Source of the DNA: a virus
Reading direction: 5' to 3' (one strand)
DNA: 31,799 nt
IMG/VR virus record: IMGVR_UViG_3300042465_007579
Coordinates: 1-31,799 of that record
In this document: positions 1-7,638 of the stretch, in pieces
Numbering within the stretch: the first letter of the stretch is position 1
How the letters are laid out: every line of letters starts with the position of its first letter
Translations under genes and position numbers: made by a program
The notes under the pieces: model-generated
Told to the model about the DNA's origin: nothing
The model's input: only the letters and a program-made list of their open reading frames with translations
Database searches by the model: none

Positions 1-3000
1 TTACCAGTTGAGATTCCAGTAACTTTATAAAGAGTATTATACTCATTATTTGCTGCTGGAATGATTCCATCCAATTGAATCGAATCGTTAAGATTATCGG
101 TGATAGATGTAACTTGAACAACTGCTTGAGTAAATCCAGTGGTTGTTGCGATACCAGCAATAGTAAGAGTGTTTCCAATACCATATGCACTACCACCGTC
201 CATAATCTTGACGGCGGTAATAGTTCCAGAACCATTAAATGTGACAACTGCAGTTGCATTTGCTCCTGTTGTGGAACCAGCAAATCCAACTAATCTTGCG
301 TTGTATACATTTCCTGATGAACCAGAACCATAAGCCAAACCACCAGATACAATACTTACCGAAGTAATGCCAGCAAGTCCATGATCAAGTTTGGAATAAA
401 ATGTATGTGCAGTTCCTGCAGCATTTGATTTAATATCAGTTAATGCAAAACCAACATTAAAGTCAATTAAACCTCTTCCAAGGGATTCCTTAGTGATGCT
501 TCTTTGAGCATCATTAACAACAACCTGTCCGATTGGATCGGGAAGTGCAAAAGATGCTGTAGGTGCTGGGTCAGATACTGGATTATCTCTGTTTGTTTGT
601 GGATAAAGATTCTGAATAGGTTGCGAGAATCTTAAATCAGAGAATGGTGCAACAGTTGGTGAGTTTGATGCGTTAGTGATAATTAAATGATAAACACCAT
701 CCTGCTGACCCGGAATGTATTTTTGAATTTCTTGACTTCTATAGATCTGATAGGTTCCAGTATATTTCTTTCTTCTGAATGCAGGGAGACCTGATGTTCT
801 AATACCAGTATTATTTGTAAATGTACCAGGATTGTTAGTTAAAGAATAACTAAAGTGCTTCGTGCTACTGATTCCTGTAACCGTAAAGGTTCCGTTGAAT
901 GCAGAATTTGCAACGCCTACAGTGTTATTGGTACTGGTTACATTAATAACTTCAACTTGAGAACCAACTACTAAATCGTGAGGAAGTTCTGTGATAATAT
1001 TAGCAGTGTTTGCTGTCCAGTTTGCCCCTGCAATAAATCTTGGATTACGAAGTTCGGTTGAGTTTGAAAGTGTTGAACTATTCGTTGGATCAAAATACTT
1101 TTGAATCTCAGTTGTTCCTGCACCTATTACATTATTAGATTCTTCAAGAATATATCCATCCAGAGGTGGTCTTGCTGAAAGTGTAGAATCCTTAGGAAGA
1201 ACATAACGAAGACGATAGATTGTATCAATTAAACTTCTTGTATCTGGATTTCTTGTGATATAAGTTCTTGGAGTTGCTTCTCCTAATCCAGCAGTTCCGA
1301 GAGTAGTTACTGTTGAATAGATAGTATTCTCAGTTGCTGCTGTCGAAACATTAACATACCACTGAGAACCATCCCACTGAACTGGGTGTCCAATCTCACC
1401 AGCAGATTTATCAGAAACTCTACTTACGATTGTTAAAATACCACCATTACTATTAACAGTAATTGGATTATCTCTTACCGCATCATTAAGAGATTGTGCA
1501 ATCTTAACCTGATTGTTAGCAAGAGTTATATCGGTTACATTTGTAATGACATTATAAACCTGATTTGAGTTCAAACCATCAGGGACATGTCCATTTTCGC
1601 CAAAGATACGAACAGTTTCTCCTGTGAGGAAAGAATGGTTTGAAGTTAAAGTGAAAACATTTGCAGAGATACTATTAATACCTGCAACACTTCTTCCTAC
1701 AGTAAATGTTTTTTGTGAAGATAATTCAGTTCCAGTATATTGAGTATTCGGCATAATAATACGTGCCGAATACTGTGTTGTAACTCCTGCCTGAGAAATT
1801 TGAACATTCAGAGTATCATTTACTTTTGCACCTAAACGATATCCATCAATAACTGTAGATGGTGCAACATCTTCATTAAGTTCATTATAAAGATAAAGAC
1901 GATTGGTTGATGCAATACCTACAGTTTTTGCTACATCAACAGCAACAAATTCAATACTTGTTTCGGATGTTTCAATTTCCTTAGGGGGAATAACATGCGT
2001 GACATAACCAATATCATCTCTTGGGAATGCTTCACTTCTAAATCCCGAAGCAATCAGAGATTTTGCACCGAAGTTTGAGTTAGAGTTGGTGATCGATAAG
2101 TCACCACCAGATTCTGAAACAAAGTGCTGGGCATAACCAATCGCAAAGATTGAAACTAACTGAAGGAATGCGTTATTGGTTGCCTTAATATGGAAATTCT
2201 CATACTCTGGTTTAAATCTTGCCAGAGAATCGGTATGAAGATTGTCGTATGAAGTTTGATCCTTATAAGTTCCAGAAGTGGAGTCATATTTTACAAATGC
2301 ATTATCATCCTTCTGAAGACCGATACCTGTGAACTGAGCCACAACCATCGACTTAAATCCACTTGCCTTATTACCATCAGCAAGCAGACCACACATGCCA
2401 TAAACAGAACGCAGAGAAATATTGAAAATGTATGGTGAAGCAGATGTAACTGTATCTACAGAAATATTCAGAGTTGCTCCAGCAATCGATGGAAGTGCAT
2501 TTGCTGGAGAATTTTGTACTTCATAAACAATCTGTGTCGTGCTATTAACTTCGGAAACAACATACTGACCATCATATCCAGGGGAACCTACACCATTAAT
2601 ACTAATTGGTGTATCCACATTCAAACCAGCAAGTGGTTCTGATAAAGTTACAGTGATTTGAGTACCGGAAGTTACACCATCTCCAGCTTTGATGCTTGAG
2701 ATTCCAACTTCAGCACCACGAGATCCAACAATACGATATTCATCAACAACAGTTTGAATGTCGAGTGAAGCAGAAGGATAGTCCGGTTCAATAGGTCTAC
2801 CACTTGATTGCCCATAAGCAATACCAACCTTCTCATAATACATATCCAGATCAGTTCTATCGGTAGAATAGGTCTGGAAATCATCATTAATACTTACATC
2901 ATTCACACCATCAGCATACTCAAATCCTGTGAGTTTATGGTGAGAAAAATTAGGAACAAAGGTATTTGTTGTATAATCTTTAAAGCAAATACCATTTGGA

Positions 3001-3560
3001 TCAGCATCAAGAATACTAAACTGCCAGAGATAGCATCCACCAGTTACACGGAAAACTGCAGATCTTTCAATATTATCATTCTCTGGATTTGGAACATAAA
3101 GAGGACGGATCTTGGTCTTACGAAGATCCATACCAACGATAGAAACACCACGAGGAATAATAACACCACCATGAATGGAGTTTAACTTATAAAGTGCGTT
3201 ATTATTTGTTGCAAGATCAAAGTTTGTGGTGAGATCAAATGGAACTAAGTCATCAGTTGTTGCACCACTACGAAGTCTAAAATTATTTGCACCATCGGGA
3301 ATATATCCAGGTCTATTATCAACTGTGTGATCTCCAGGATACAGAAGAATTGTGGTTTTATTAAATCTATCGTTGTCTAAACCTCTTTGATAAGAGAATC
3401 GTGCTGCCTCAATCAGTGCCCTTTGAATCGTCTTAAAAGGTCTTGTGAGGCTATTTCCCTGATTCTCGATACTATCGGTCGAATCTAAACTGCTTGGATC
3501 AACATAGAGAATGGTTCCACGAGTTGATTTCAGAAAATTATCTAATCTGGAGAGACCCAT
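1..3560 (-). CDS. Large virion structural protein, beta-helix type (partial)
   Basis: The frame is open from an ATG at 3560 to the left edge, at least 1186 residues with no stop, so the C-terminus is missing. It begins MGLSRLDNFLKS, followed by a region typical of a large T4-like cyanophage structural protein, with phrases such as RPFKTIQRALIEAARFSYQRG. Residues about 60-170 (TTILLYPGDHTVDNRPGY, GGVIIPRGVSIVGMDLRKTK) read like a pectin-lyase-type parallel beta-helix. The rest is a string of beta-rich modules, at least three of the type 'L..G..V.I.....NG.Y.V', plus a glycine-rich repeat near the window edge (GGLAYGSG, ATAVVTFNGSGTITAVKI). A late promoter motif lies about 31 bp upstream and a terminator separates it from the Mom-like gene. 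It is probably a fibre-like or baseplate-peripheral virion protein; the exact T4 counterpart is not clear to me. Confidence 0.75.
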   Translation of the reverse strand, partial: MGLSRLDNFLKSTRGTILYVDPSSLDSTDSIENQGNSLTRPFKTIQRALIEAARFSYQRGLDNDRFNKTTILLYPGDHTVDNRPGYIPDGANNFRLRSGATTDDLVPFDLTTNFDLATNNNALYKLNSIHGGVIIPRGVSIVGMDLRKTKIRPLYVPNPENDNIERSAVFRVTGGCYLWQFSILDADPNGICFKDYTTNTFVPNFSHHKLTGFEYADGVNDVSINDDFQTYSTDRTDLDMYYEKVGIAYGQSSGRPIEPDYPSASLDIQTVVDEYRIVGSRGAEVGISSIKAGDGVTSGTQITVTLSEPLAGLNVDTPISINGVGSPGYDGQYVVSEVNSTTQIVYEVQNSPANALPSIAGATLNISVDTVTSASPYIFNISLRSVYGMCGLLADGNKASGFKSMVVAQFTGIGLQKDDNAFVKYDSTSGTYKDQTSYDNLHTDSLARFKPEYENFHIKATNNAFLQLVSIFAIGYAQHFVSESGGDLSITNSNSNFGAKSLIASGFRSEAFPRDDIGYVTHVIPPKEIETSETSIEFVAVDVAKTVGIASTNRLYLYNELNEDVAPSTVIDGYRLGAKVNDTLNVQISQAGVTTQYSARIIMPNTQYTGTELSSQKTFTVGRSVAGINSISANVFTLTSNHSFLTGETVRIFGENGHVPDGLNSNQVYNVITNVTDITLANNQVKIAQSLNDAVRDNPITVNSNGGILTIVSRVSDKSAGEIGHPVQWDGSQWYVNVSTAATENTIYSTVTTLGTAGLGEATPRTYITRNPDTRSLIDTIYRLRYVLPKDSTLSARPPLDGYILEESNNVIGAGTTEIQKYFDPTNSSTLSNSTELRNPRFIAGANWTANTANIITELPHDLVVGSQVEVINVTSTNNTVGVANSAFNGTFTVTGISSTKHFSYSLTNNPGTFTNNTGIRTSGLPAFRRKKYTGTYQIYRSQEIQKYIPGQQDGVYHLIITNASNSPTVAPFSDLRFSQPIQNLYPQTNRDNPVSDPAPTASFALPDPIGQVVVNDAQRSITKESLGRGLIDFNVGFALTDIKSNAAGTAHTFYSKLDHGLAGITSVSIVSGGLAYGSGSSGNVYNARLVGFAGSTTGANATAVVTFNGSGTITAVKIMDGGSAYGIGNTLTIAGIATTTGFTQAVVQVTSITDNLNDSIQLDGIIPAANNEYNTLYKVTGISTG

Positions 3561-3590
3561 CTTATTAATGCTTATAGTTTCCGTTATGGA

Positions 3591-3600
3591 TTATTTATCA
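3591..3600 (-). promoter_or_regulatory. T4-type late promoter motif
   Basis: On the minus strand this reads TGATAAATAA, matching the T4-type late core TAAATA, about 31 bp upstream of the structural protein start at 3560 and just after the terminator. Spacing is slightly longer than at the other late motifs here. Confidence 0.6.
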
Positions 3601-3604
3601 TATG

Positions 3605-3636
3605 AAAAAAGAGGAGACCCCTAAGGATCTCCTCTT
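3605..3636 (-). terminator. Rho-independent terminator after the Mom-like gene
   Basis: On the minus strand AAGAGGAGA (3636-3628 side) pairs with TCTCCTCTT (3617-3609) around a 10-nt loop, and a run of six or more T follows. The 9-bp stem plus T tract is a textbook intrinsic terminator. It insulates the accessory block from the late structural gene below it. Confidence 0.9.
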
Positions 3637-3661
3637 CGCACTTCCTTCACACCATATTATT

Positions 3662-4270
3662 TTACCACTTCTCCTGCTTCCATGTCAACCTTTTTCGGAG
3701 TCCCTCATCGAATACCATAAGATACCGATGTTTACGAGACCGATCCCTCCACTCACCATCAGCACCGTTAATGCTACCCCTAGAATGTTTGGTTCCGTCT
3801 GCATAATAAAAGTCCTTCTTGGGTGCAGTTAGACCGTAGTATTGAAAATTGCAAGCTCTGTATATAACTCCAGAGTGGTGATTAGAGTCAGCGTAACTAA
3901 GAATAGCAGAAACTGTGGCATCTTTCCTAAACCTCTTAATGCAACGACTGACGAACCAAGACGTAATATTATGTTCTTCTTTTTGTAGATCTGGATGAAT
4001 ACAAAGTCGTGAGAGTTCATAGATTCCCTCTTGCTCATGTCTTTGTAATCCAAATGCACCTACTGCTATTTCTGGGACTGGTAACCCAGTAAAGATACAA
4101 GTGCCCAAGCACCCACCAACCCTAAGAATGTCAGAAACCGAGGATCTGAAAAGCCCATAATTGAAACCAGATTTAAAATCTTTCGATTCGTCTTTAAGAT
4201 AATGATAGGTATAAAGAAGATCTTTAATCTCTTCCTTACCTACCCTATCTATATAAAAATCCGATTTCAT
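3662..4270 (-). CDS. Mom-like GNAT-fold DNA modification enzyme
   Basis: A 202-residue protein resembling phage Mu Mom, an acyltransferase-fold enzyme that modifies adenine in phage DNA and so blocks host restriction. Visible hallmarks are ELSRLCIHP (residues 85-93), SWFVSR (104-109), and the block SYADSNHHSGVIYRACNF (125-142) followed by YYGLT, then an HSRG element near residue 162. It starts at an ATG 9 nt after the preceding small gene and ends before a strong terminator. In Mu, Mom adds an N6-carbamoylmethyl-type group; the same chemistry in this phage is inference. The family assignment rests on motif memory and looks solid. Confidence 0.8.
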   Translation of the reverse strand: MKSDFYIDRVGKEEIKDLLYTYHYLKDESKDFKSGFNYGLFRSSVSDILRVGGCLGTCIFTGLPVPEIAVGAFGLQRHEQEGIYELSRLCIHPDLQKEEHNITSWFVSRCIKRFRKDATVSAILSYADSNHHSGVIYRACNFQYYGLTAPKKDFYYADGTKHSRGSINGADGEWRDRSRKHRYLMVFDEGLRKRLTWKQEKW

Positions 4271-4279
4271 TAAGTATTT

Positions 4280-4453
4280 TTACTCAATTTGTTTGCATTC
4301 TAACATATATTCTACTGTATTTGCTACATCATTCATAGCGTCACGAAGAAATGGTCGTTGTCCTGATTCTTGCTTGCGAATAGGACGAGAAGAATCAGTC
4401 AAAGTCCAACGCCACTGTTTCATTCCACCACAATACCAAAGATTAATTTTCAT
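4280..4453 (-). CDS. Small conserved cyanophage protein (57 aa)
   Basis: The product starts MKINLWYCGGMKQWRWTLTD and resembles small proteins common in T4-like cyanophages; its function is unknown. I chose the ATG at 4453 rather than the upstream alternative start at 4546 because the extra N-terminal part has a different composition and overlaps the preceding gene almost completely. The ATG overlaps the end of the 52-aa gene by 11 nt, suggesting translational coupling. Three tryptophans and two cysteines in 57 residues suggest a compact domain. Confidence 0.6.
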   Translation of the reverse strand: MKINLWYCGGMKQWRWTLTDSSRPIRKQESGQRPFLRDAMNDVANTVEYMLECKQIE

Positions 4454-4601
4454 GTTTGAAATGTTCAAGTTGGATCCAGTTAAGGAGTGTTTGGAATGAA
4501 GTAATGGAAGCTTCCGTGCAATTAGTGTCCTTAAGTGTCTGAACATAATATTCCAGTGCTTCTATGACCATTTGACGGTCTTGTTGTGAAATAAGTGACA
4601 T
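4443..4601 (-). CDS. Small hypothetical protein (52 aa)
   Basis: It starts MSLISQQDRQMVIEALEYYV and is mostly alpha-helical in appearance (QMVIEALEYYVQTL, FQTLLNWIQLEHF). I place the start at the ATG at 4601; the longer frame reaches back into the tRNA-Thr gene. It overlaps the next gene by 11 nt. I do not recognise a function. Its position directly downstream of a tRNA gene is typical of cyanophage accessory blocks. Confidence 0.55.
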   Translation of the reverse strand: MSLISQQDRQMVIEALEYYVQTLKDTNCTEASITSFQTLLNWIQLEHFKHEN

Positions 4602-4622
4602 TTGGAGTTTTATAGAACTCAG

Positions 4623-4694
4623 AGCCCCCGACAGGATTTGAACCTGCGACAAACGGTTTACAAAACCGTTGCTCTACCACTGAGCTACAAGGGC
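4623..4694 (-). tRNA. tRNA-Thr (anticodon UGU)
   Basis: A 72-nt cloverleaf on the minus strand: acceptor GCCCTTG/CGGGGGC (with G-U pairs), D stem GCTC/GAGC with a GG-containing loop, anticodon stem ACGGT/ACCGT with loop TTTGTAA (anticodon TGT, reads ACA), 5-nt variable loop, T arm GCAGG-TTCAAAT-CCTGT. No CCA is encoded. It lies 1 nt downstream of the 89-aa gene stop. Confidence 0.93.
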
Positions 4695-4695
4695 A

Positions 4696-4965
4696 TTAGT
4701 CAGTTGGCATCATTTCTGGATTTTCCAGTTCAACTTCAAACAACATGGGATGACACTCTTCATCTATAAGATAGAAAGAAGAATGATACAAATCCTCAGG
4801 TTCAAAACGTCTTTCGTTGTCTGCCAACTTAATCAACTCCAAGTCAAATAAAGATTCGTCAGGGAGTTCATCAAAAGTAAACGGAACCTGATTTATGAAA
4901 TACATAAGAACAATCATCATTCCTTTATTATACCAACAATATCTGGTATCAATACGGTATTTCAT
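4696..4965 (-). CDS. Conserved hypothetical protein (89 aa)
   Basis: The product starts MKYRIDTRYCWYNKGMMIVL and has an acidic C-terminal half (FEPEDLYHSSFYLIDEECHP). I recognise it only as a cyanophage-type hypothetical protein. Residues 16-30 are hydrophobic but too short and interrupted for a confident membrane segment. A late promoter motif overlaps the stop codon of the HNH gene 19 bp upstream, so this gene can be transcribed independently of the HNH gene; it ends 1 nt before tRNA-Thr. Confidence 0.65.
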   Translation of the reverse strand: MKYRIDTRYCWYNKGMMIVLMYFINQVPFTFDELPDESLFDLELIKLADNERRFEPEDLYHSSFYLIDEECHPMLFEVELENPEMMPTD

Positions 4966-4983
4966 ATGGTTCCGTACTTTTGG

Positions 4984-4992
4984 TTATTTATT
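4984..4992 (-). promoter_or_regulatory. Late promoter motif overlapping HNH stop codon
   Basis: On the minus strand AATAAATAA contains the TAAATA core and includes the TAA stop of the HNH gene. It sits 19-20 bp upstream of the ATG at 4965, in keeping with the other late motifs here. Confidence 0.5.
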
Positions 4993-5439
4993 TCTACCAC
5001 GATAAGTAGGAGTTTGTGCATGGCAATTTGGACATAACAAACGAAGATTTTCTAAACGATTATCTCGATTATTTCCATTAATATGGTCCAATTCAATTGG
5101 AGTAGGTTGTCCTCTCCATTCTGTTATGCCACAACACTCACACTGATGAACTTTGATACCCTCAGATATAAGTCTTAATTTGAGTTTATATGACTGATGG
5201 TAAGAATCTTCAGTTAAATAATATTCAATTGGTTTTGTTGTATGTTTATGAGTTTGTCCTTTTAACCAACCCATACCAGTGAAATGTGAAGTATCAAGAT
5301 TCAATCTTTTGATTTTATCTTTTGCTACTTTATAATTTCCACCTGCTTCTTTAACTCCTATTTTAGATAGGACTTGACGAATACTTGTAGAAGTTTTAAC
5401 TGCTTCCATAAATTGTTCGTCAGTGTATTTAGAAGACAT
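4984..5439 (-). CDS. HNH homing-type endonuclease
   Basis: A 151-residue free-standing HNH endonuclease. The C-terminal half holds the nuclease: a first cysteine pair at C100/C103 (QCECCGI), the core ELDHINGNNRDNRLENLRLL (residues 116-135; catalytic DH at 118-119) and the second pair CPNCH (136-140). The N-terminal 1-60 looks like a DNA-binding helix-turn-helix-like segment (DEQFMEAVKTSTSIRQVLSKIG). It lies between tRNA-Leu and tRNA-Thr and has its own late motif upstream. Such genes move into phage tRNA clusters and intergenic gaps; neither flanking tRNA is interrupted. The target site is unknown. Confidence 0.92.
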   Translation of the reverse strand: MSSKYTDEQFMEAVKTSTSIRQVLSKIGVKEAGGNYKVAKDKIKRLNLDTSHFTGMGWLKGQTHKHTTKPIEYYLTEDSYHQSYKLKLRLISEGIKVHQCECCGITEWRGQPTPIELDHINGNNRDNRLENLRLLCPNCHAQTPTYRGRNK

Positions 5440-5460
5440 ACATTAAAAGGTAAAACTAAT

Positions 5461-5470
5461 AATATTTATG
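5461..5470 (-). promoter_or_regulatory. Late promoter motif upstream of HNH gene
   Basis: On the minus strand CATAAATATT, 22 bp upstream of the HNH ATG at 5439 and downstream of tRNA-Leu. The core ATAAATA and the spacing match the motif before the FmdB-like gene (25887-25894). Confidence 0.65.
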
Positions 5471-5486
5471 TAACCCTACCTTTTAA

Positions 5487-5561
5487 TAGCGGTGGCGAGA
5501 TTCGAACTCGCACTGTGTTGATTTTAAGTCAACTGCCTGCTGCCAATTGGGCTACACCGCC
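5487..5561 (-). tRNA. tRNA-Leu (anticodon UAA), class I-like body
   Basis: A 75-nt cloverleaf: acceptor GGCGGTG/CACCGCT (first pair G-U), D stem GCC/GGC with a 12-nt loop, anticodon stem GTTGA/TCAAC with loop CTTAAAA (anticodon TAA), variable loop ACAGT, T arm GCGAG-TTCGAAT-CTCGC, discriminator A. No CCA is encoded. The anticodon specifies Leu (UUA/UUG), but the variable loop is only 5 nt, unlike the long extra arm usual for bacterial tRNA-Leu. Confidence 0.85.
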
Positions 5562-5566
5562 ACAAA

Positions 5567-5586
5567 AACTCAGAAGAAACTGAGTT
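5567..5586 (-). terminator. Weak terminator-like hairpin before tRNA-Leu
   Basis: A perfect 7-bp inverted repeat AACTCAG/CTGAGTT with a 6-nt loop overlaps the last codons and stop of the 59-aa gene. On the minus strand it is followed by TTTG, so it could be a weak terminator or attenuator, or a signal that sets the tRNA 5' end. GC content of the stem is low. Confidence 0.4.
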
Positions 5587-5749
5587 GATTGTTAGATTCT
5601 ACCACATAAGTTGGAAGATGTAAACGGCAGTATTCATTAAACGTAATCTTCATTTCTTTGTTGGTAAGATTACAGTTCTTTGCTGCCGTTGGTACATTCC
5701 ATTTTGCTGAGAACAGCATTTCCATGGATTGTCGTGTTTCTGGACGCAT
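5570..5749 (-). CDS. Small conserved protein (59 aa)
   Basis: It starts MRPETRQSMEMLFSAKWNVP and includes NKEMKITFNEYCRLHLPTY, a pattern I associate with a small conserved cyanophage protein of unknown role. The ATG at 5749 is preferred; an upstream alternative start would read through the repeated intergenic element. There is no Shine-Dalgarno sequence: the element at 5753-5805 ends 3 nt before the ATG. A short hairpin covers the stop codon and tRNA-Leu begins 8 nt downstream of it. Confidence 0.6.
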   Translation of the reverse strand: MRPETRQSMEMLFSAKWNVPTAAKNCNLTNKEMKITFNEYCRLHLPTYVVESNNQLSFF

Positions 5750-5752
5750 TTG

Positions 5753-5805
5753 AAAAAGTAATAAGGTTAATTTTTTGCCGGGAATTTTTCCCCTCAAAAA
5801 TGGAA
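5753..5805 (-). repeat. Intergenic repeated cassette, copy A
   Basis: On the minus strand this starts 1 nt after the TAA of the 60-aa gene and ends 3 nt before the ATG of the 59-aa gene. It shares with 23816-23868 the blocks TTCCATTTT, AATTCCCGGCAAAAAATT and TATTACTTTTT in the same order and spacing. GGGAA/TTCCC can form a small hairpin. No TTGACA-like -35 is present. It is probably a regulatory cassette. Confidence 0.8.
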
Positions 5806-5806
5806 C

Positions 5807-5989
5807 TTAAAGTGGACTTGCATAAGAGAGAGTTTCTTCATCCACTGTTGCACGAACAAACTCTAACACGTTCATGAACTCATCCACGGTCTCGCAGACC
5901 ACTTCCTTTTCCGACCCCTCACTGGAGTACAAATACACGGTTCGTTTGATTGGATCCACCACACAACGTGTCAGGTACTCGTCTTGCAT
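5807..5989 (-). CDS. Small conserved acidic protein (60 aa)
   Basis: It starts MQDEYLTRCVVDPIKRTVYL and is acidic (SSEGSEKEVVCETVDEF). It looks like a small conserved cyanophage protein with no known function. It is the first gene downstream of the sigma70-type promoter at 6015-6043, so it is probably expressed early, with the 59-aa gene and tRNAs behind it. The ATG at 5989 is preceded by the purine-rich GGACGA. Confidence 0.65.
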   Translation of the reverse strand: MQDEYLTRCVVDPIKRTVYLYSSEGSEKEVVCETVDEFMNVLEFVRATVDEETLSYASPL

Positions 5990-6014
5990 TCGGTCGTCCG
6001 TTGATTACCTTAGT

Positions 6015-6043
6015 AGTGTACCAGGTCTCAGGGTCCCTGTCAA
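6015..6043 (-). promoter_or_regulatory. Sigma70-type promoter for the accessory block
   Basis: On the minus strand: -35 TTGACA (6043-6038), 17-bp spacer, -10 TACACT (6020-6015). The sequence around the -35, CCCCTTGACAGG, is identical to that of the psbA promoter. It lies between the stop of the 63-aa late gene (6048) and the ATG at 5989. Confidence 0.75.
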
Positions 6044-6047
6044 GGGG

Positions 6048-6239
6048 TCAGGAAAGTTTTAATGTTGTGGATCCAATACCCACCACGGAAAAAATTAAAT
6101 TGGATCCAGATACTGAGAACGTTAAGGTATTTGTCCCATTACTATTTCCCGTGGAAGTAACGATTCCAGAAATTATTAACCCACCAGAATTAGGATCTGC
6201 TGGTAATTCTGGTACTTCTCTTGGTGTAAATCCTGCCAT
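6048..6239 (-). CDS. Small beta-rich protein at end of late operon (63 aa)
   Basis: It begins MAGFTPREVPELPADPNSGG and continues with alternating hydrophobic and Ser/Thr/Asn residues (GIVTSTGNSNGTNTLTFSVS), suggesting beta structure. It is the last gene of the tail operon, 4 nt after the fibre-like protein, and GGAG in the upstream gene's end can serve as its ribosome site. Function unknown. It may be a small virion part or the N-terminal remainder of a once longer fibre gene, since an early-gene block starts right after it. Confidence 0.6.
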   Translation of the reverse strand: MAGFTPREVPELPADPNSGGLIISGIVTSTGNSNGTNTLTFSVSGSNLIFSVVGIGSTTLKLS

Positions 6240-6243
6240 TTAT

Positions 6244-7047
6244 TCACTCCTTTGTATCATAATGGTATCCTGCAATAGATCTTTGAGAATTATCTCCAGG
6301 ATAATCTTCAATCGATCCCTCATATTCTGGAATAAGTCTTTCTGTATCAATTCTCTCAGCCATAATGTGATAGAAACAATTGATTGGCATACCTCCACGA
6401 GATTGAAGATACACTTTTTCATCATCCCATCGTTTTACAATAATATCTTGATGAGCACCGATTGGTGTCAAGTTAATTGTAATTGTTTCAATATCAACTA
6501 AACCTTTCCAATAATCTGGTAAGGAAATTTCATCCCTGTTTCTTACTCTACCACGAATATAAACTGCTGCTTCAGGTCCTTCAACACAGGTATGTGTCAA
6601 TCTCCAACCTTCTCTCGTTGGGTGAGGAATATCAAAGTTTTTCTTTGCAGATAATCTATGAGCACCACAGAAAGCAACAACATCACCTTGAGATTGAACA
6701 AGTGCTCCTGCTCTTACAACTGCTTGTGCATTAACATCACCATTTACATCAAGATTATCAAAAATTGCAGCATCACCTCGAACTGCAAGTGAATATGGTG
6801 AATGATTCCAAGCACCACAAGCAATAATAGCTCCTGGAATGAATGGTGGTGTATGTGGATCGGTATTTAAGTCTGGACCGATCATTACCGTTGCCCAAAT
6901 GTTAGGAAAAACATTAGGACTTCCCATAATAGTTGGAGATTCAATATAAGCAGATCCTCTAATTTCTAAGGGTCCAATACCTAAAATATCAGGTCTACCT
7001 ACTCCAACAAATAATCTTTTTCCTACATATAAATCTGGAACTTTCAT
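6244..7047 (-). CDS. Tail fibre-like structural protein (267 aa)
   Basis: The N-terminal half is beta-rich with hexad-like segments (AAIFDNLDVNGDVNAQAVVR). The C-terminal half holds a block frequent at the ends of cyanophage fibre-like proteins: KNFDIPHPTREGWRLTHTCV (residues about 136-155), EGPEAAVYIRGRV, LPDYWKGLVD and ITINLTPIGAHQDIIVKRW. This block resembles the region of fibre proteins linked to intramolecular chaperone-type folding, but I cannot identify a self-cleavage site. It sits 3 nt after the spike-like gene in the late operon and is therefore probably a virion protein. Host-range role is inference. Confidence 0.7.
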   Translation of the reverse strand: MKVPDLYVGKRLFVGVGRPDILGIGPLEIRGSAYIESPTIMGSPNVFPNIWATVMIGPDLNTDPHTPPFIPGAIIACGAWNHSPYSLAVRGDAAIFDNLDVNGDVNAQAVVRAGALVQSQGDVVAFCGAHRLSAKKNFDIPHPTREGWRLTHTCVEGPEAAVYIRGRVRNRDEISLPDYWKGLVDIETITINLTPIGAHQDIIVKRWDDEKVYLQSRGGMPINCFYHIMAERIDTERLIPEYEGSIEDYPGDNSQRSIAGYHYDTKE

Positions 7048-7050
7048 AGT

Positions 7051-7638
7051 TTATAGTTTAAATCTATCTTCATTAAAGAAGAACCCACCTTTGGATCCTT
7101 TAATCTTTGTTGCACCATCAGCACAATCAATTAATCCACCGTAGATATTAAGAATACCTTTACCAATACATTCTACAGTTTTCTCTGAGAATATTTTGGT
7201 GGATACTTTACTATCTAGGTCAATTTGCTGTGCCTTTATAAGAATTTTTTCATCGGCGTCTAATACTATAACACCTTTTTCGTTTCCTGTCCCCGAAGCA
7301 CGGATGTCAATATTTTCTGCTGCTATCCTCAGTCTTCCTTTAGGAACATTAATTACAAAATCACCACTTGTTGCCTCAAAATATATTCCAGGTATTTCTT
7401 TCGAAACGTCAGTTCCTGCAATAACCTGATAAGTTCCAGGACATCTGTTAATAGTTCCACCTTTTCTACCACCTTCCGTGGATCCATCAACATCCATTTG
7501 CATGTAATGTCTTCCACCATCAGGTCCAGTACGAAGCATAACTCCCGACTGAACATTATCATCATGAATATGACCAAATCTCAATTCACCATGATGAGTT
7601 CCATATCTTGTGCTATATCTATCTTTCTTTTGACCCAT
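7051..7638 (-). CDS. Spike-like beta-helix protein next to gp5 (195 aa)
   Basis: Residues about 95-185 have short alternating repeats such as GDFVINVPKGRLRIAAENID, GVIVLDADEKILIKAQQIDL and FSEKTVECIGKGILNIYGG, like the triple-stranded beta-helix of the T4 gp5 C-terminus and of VgrG spikes. N-terminal histidine and glycine residues (HHGELRFGHIHDDN) precede it. The ATG overlaps the gp5 stop codon (TAATG), so translation is coupled. I infer that this protein supplies, or caps, the needle below the gp5 hub. A small structural protein of another kind is possible. Confidence 0.6.
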   Translation of the reverse strand: MGQKKDRYSTRYGTHHGELRFGHIHDDNVQSGVMLRTGPDGGRHYMQMDVDGSTEGGRKGGTINRCPGTYQVIAGTDVSKEIPGIYFEATSGDFVINVPKGRLRIAAENIDIRASGTGNEKGVIVLDADEKILIKAQQIDLDSKVSTKIFSEKTVECIGKGILNIYGGLIDCADGATKIKGSKGGFFFNEDRFKL

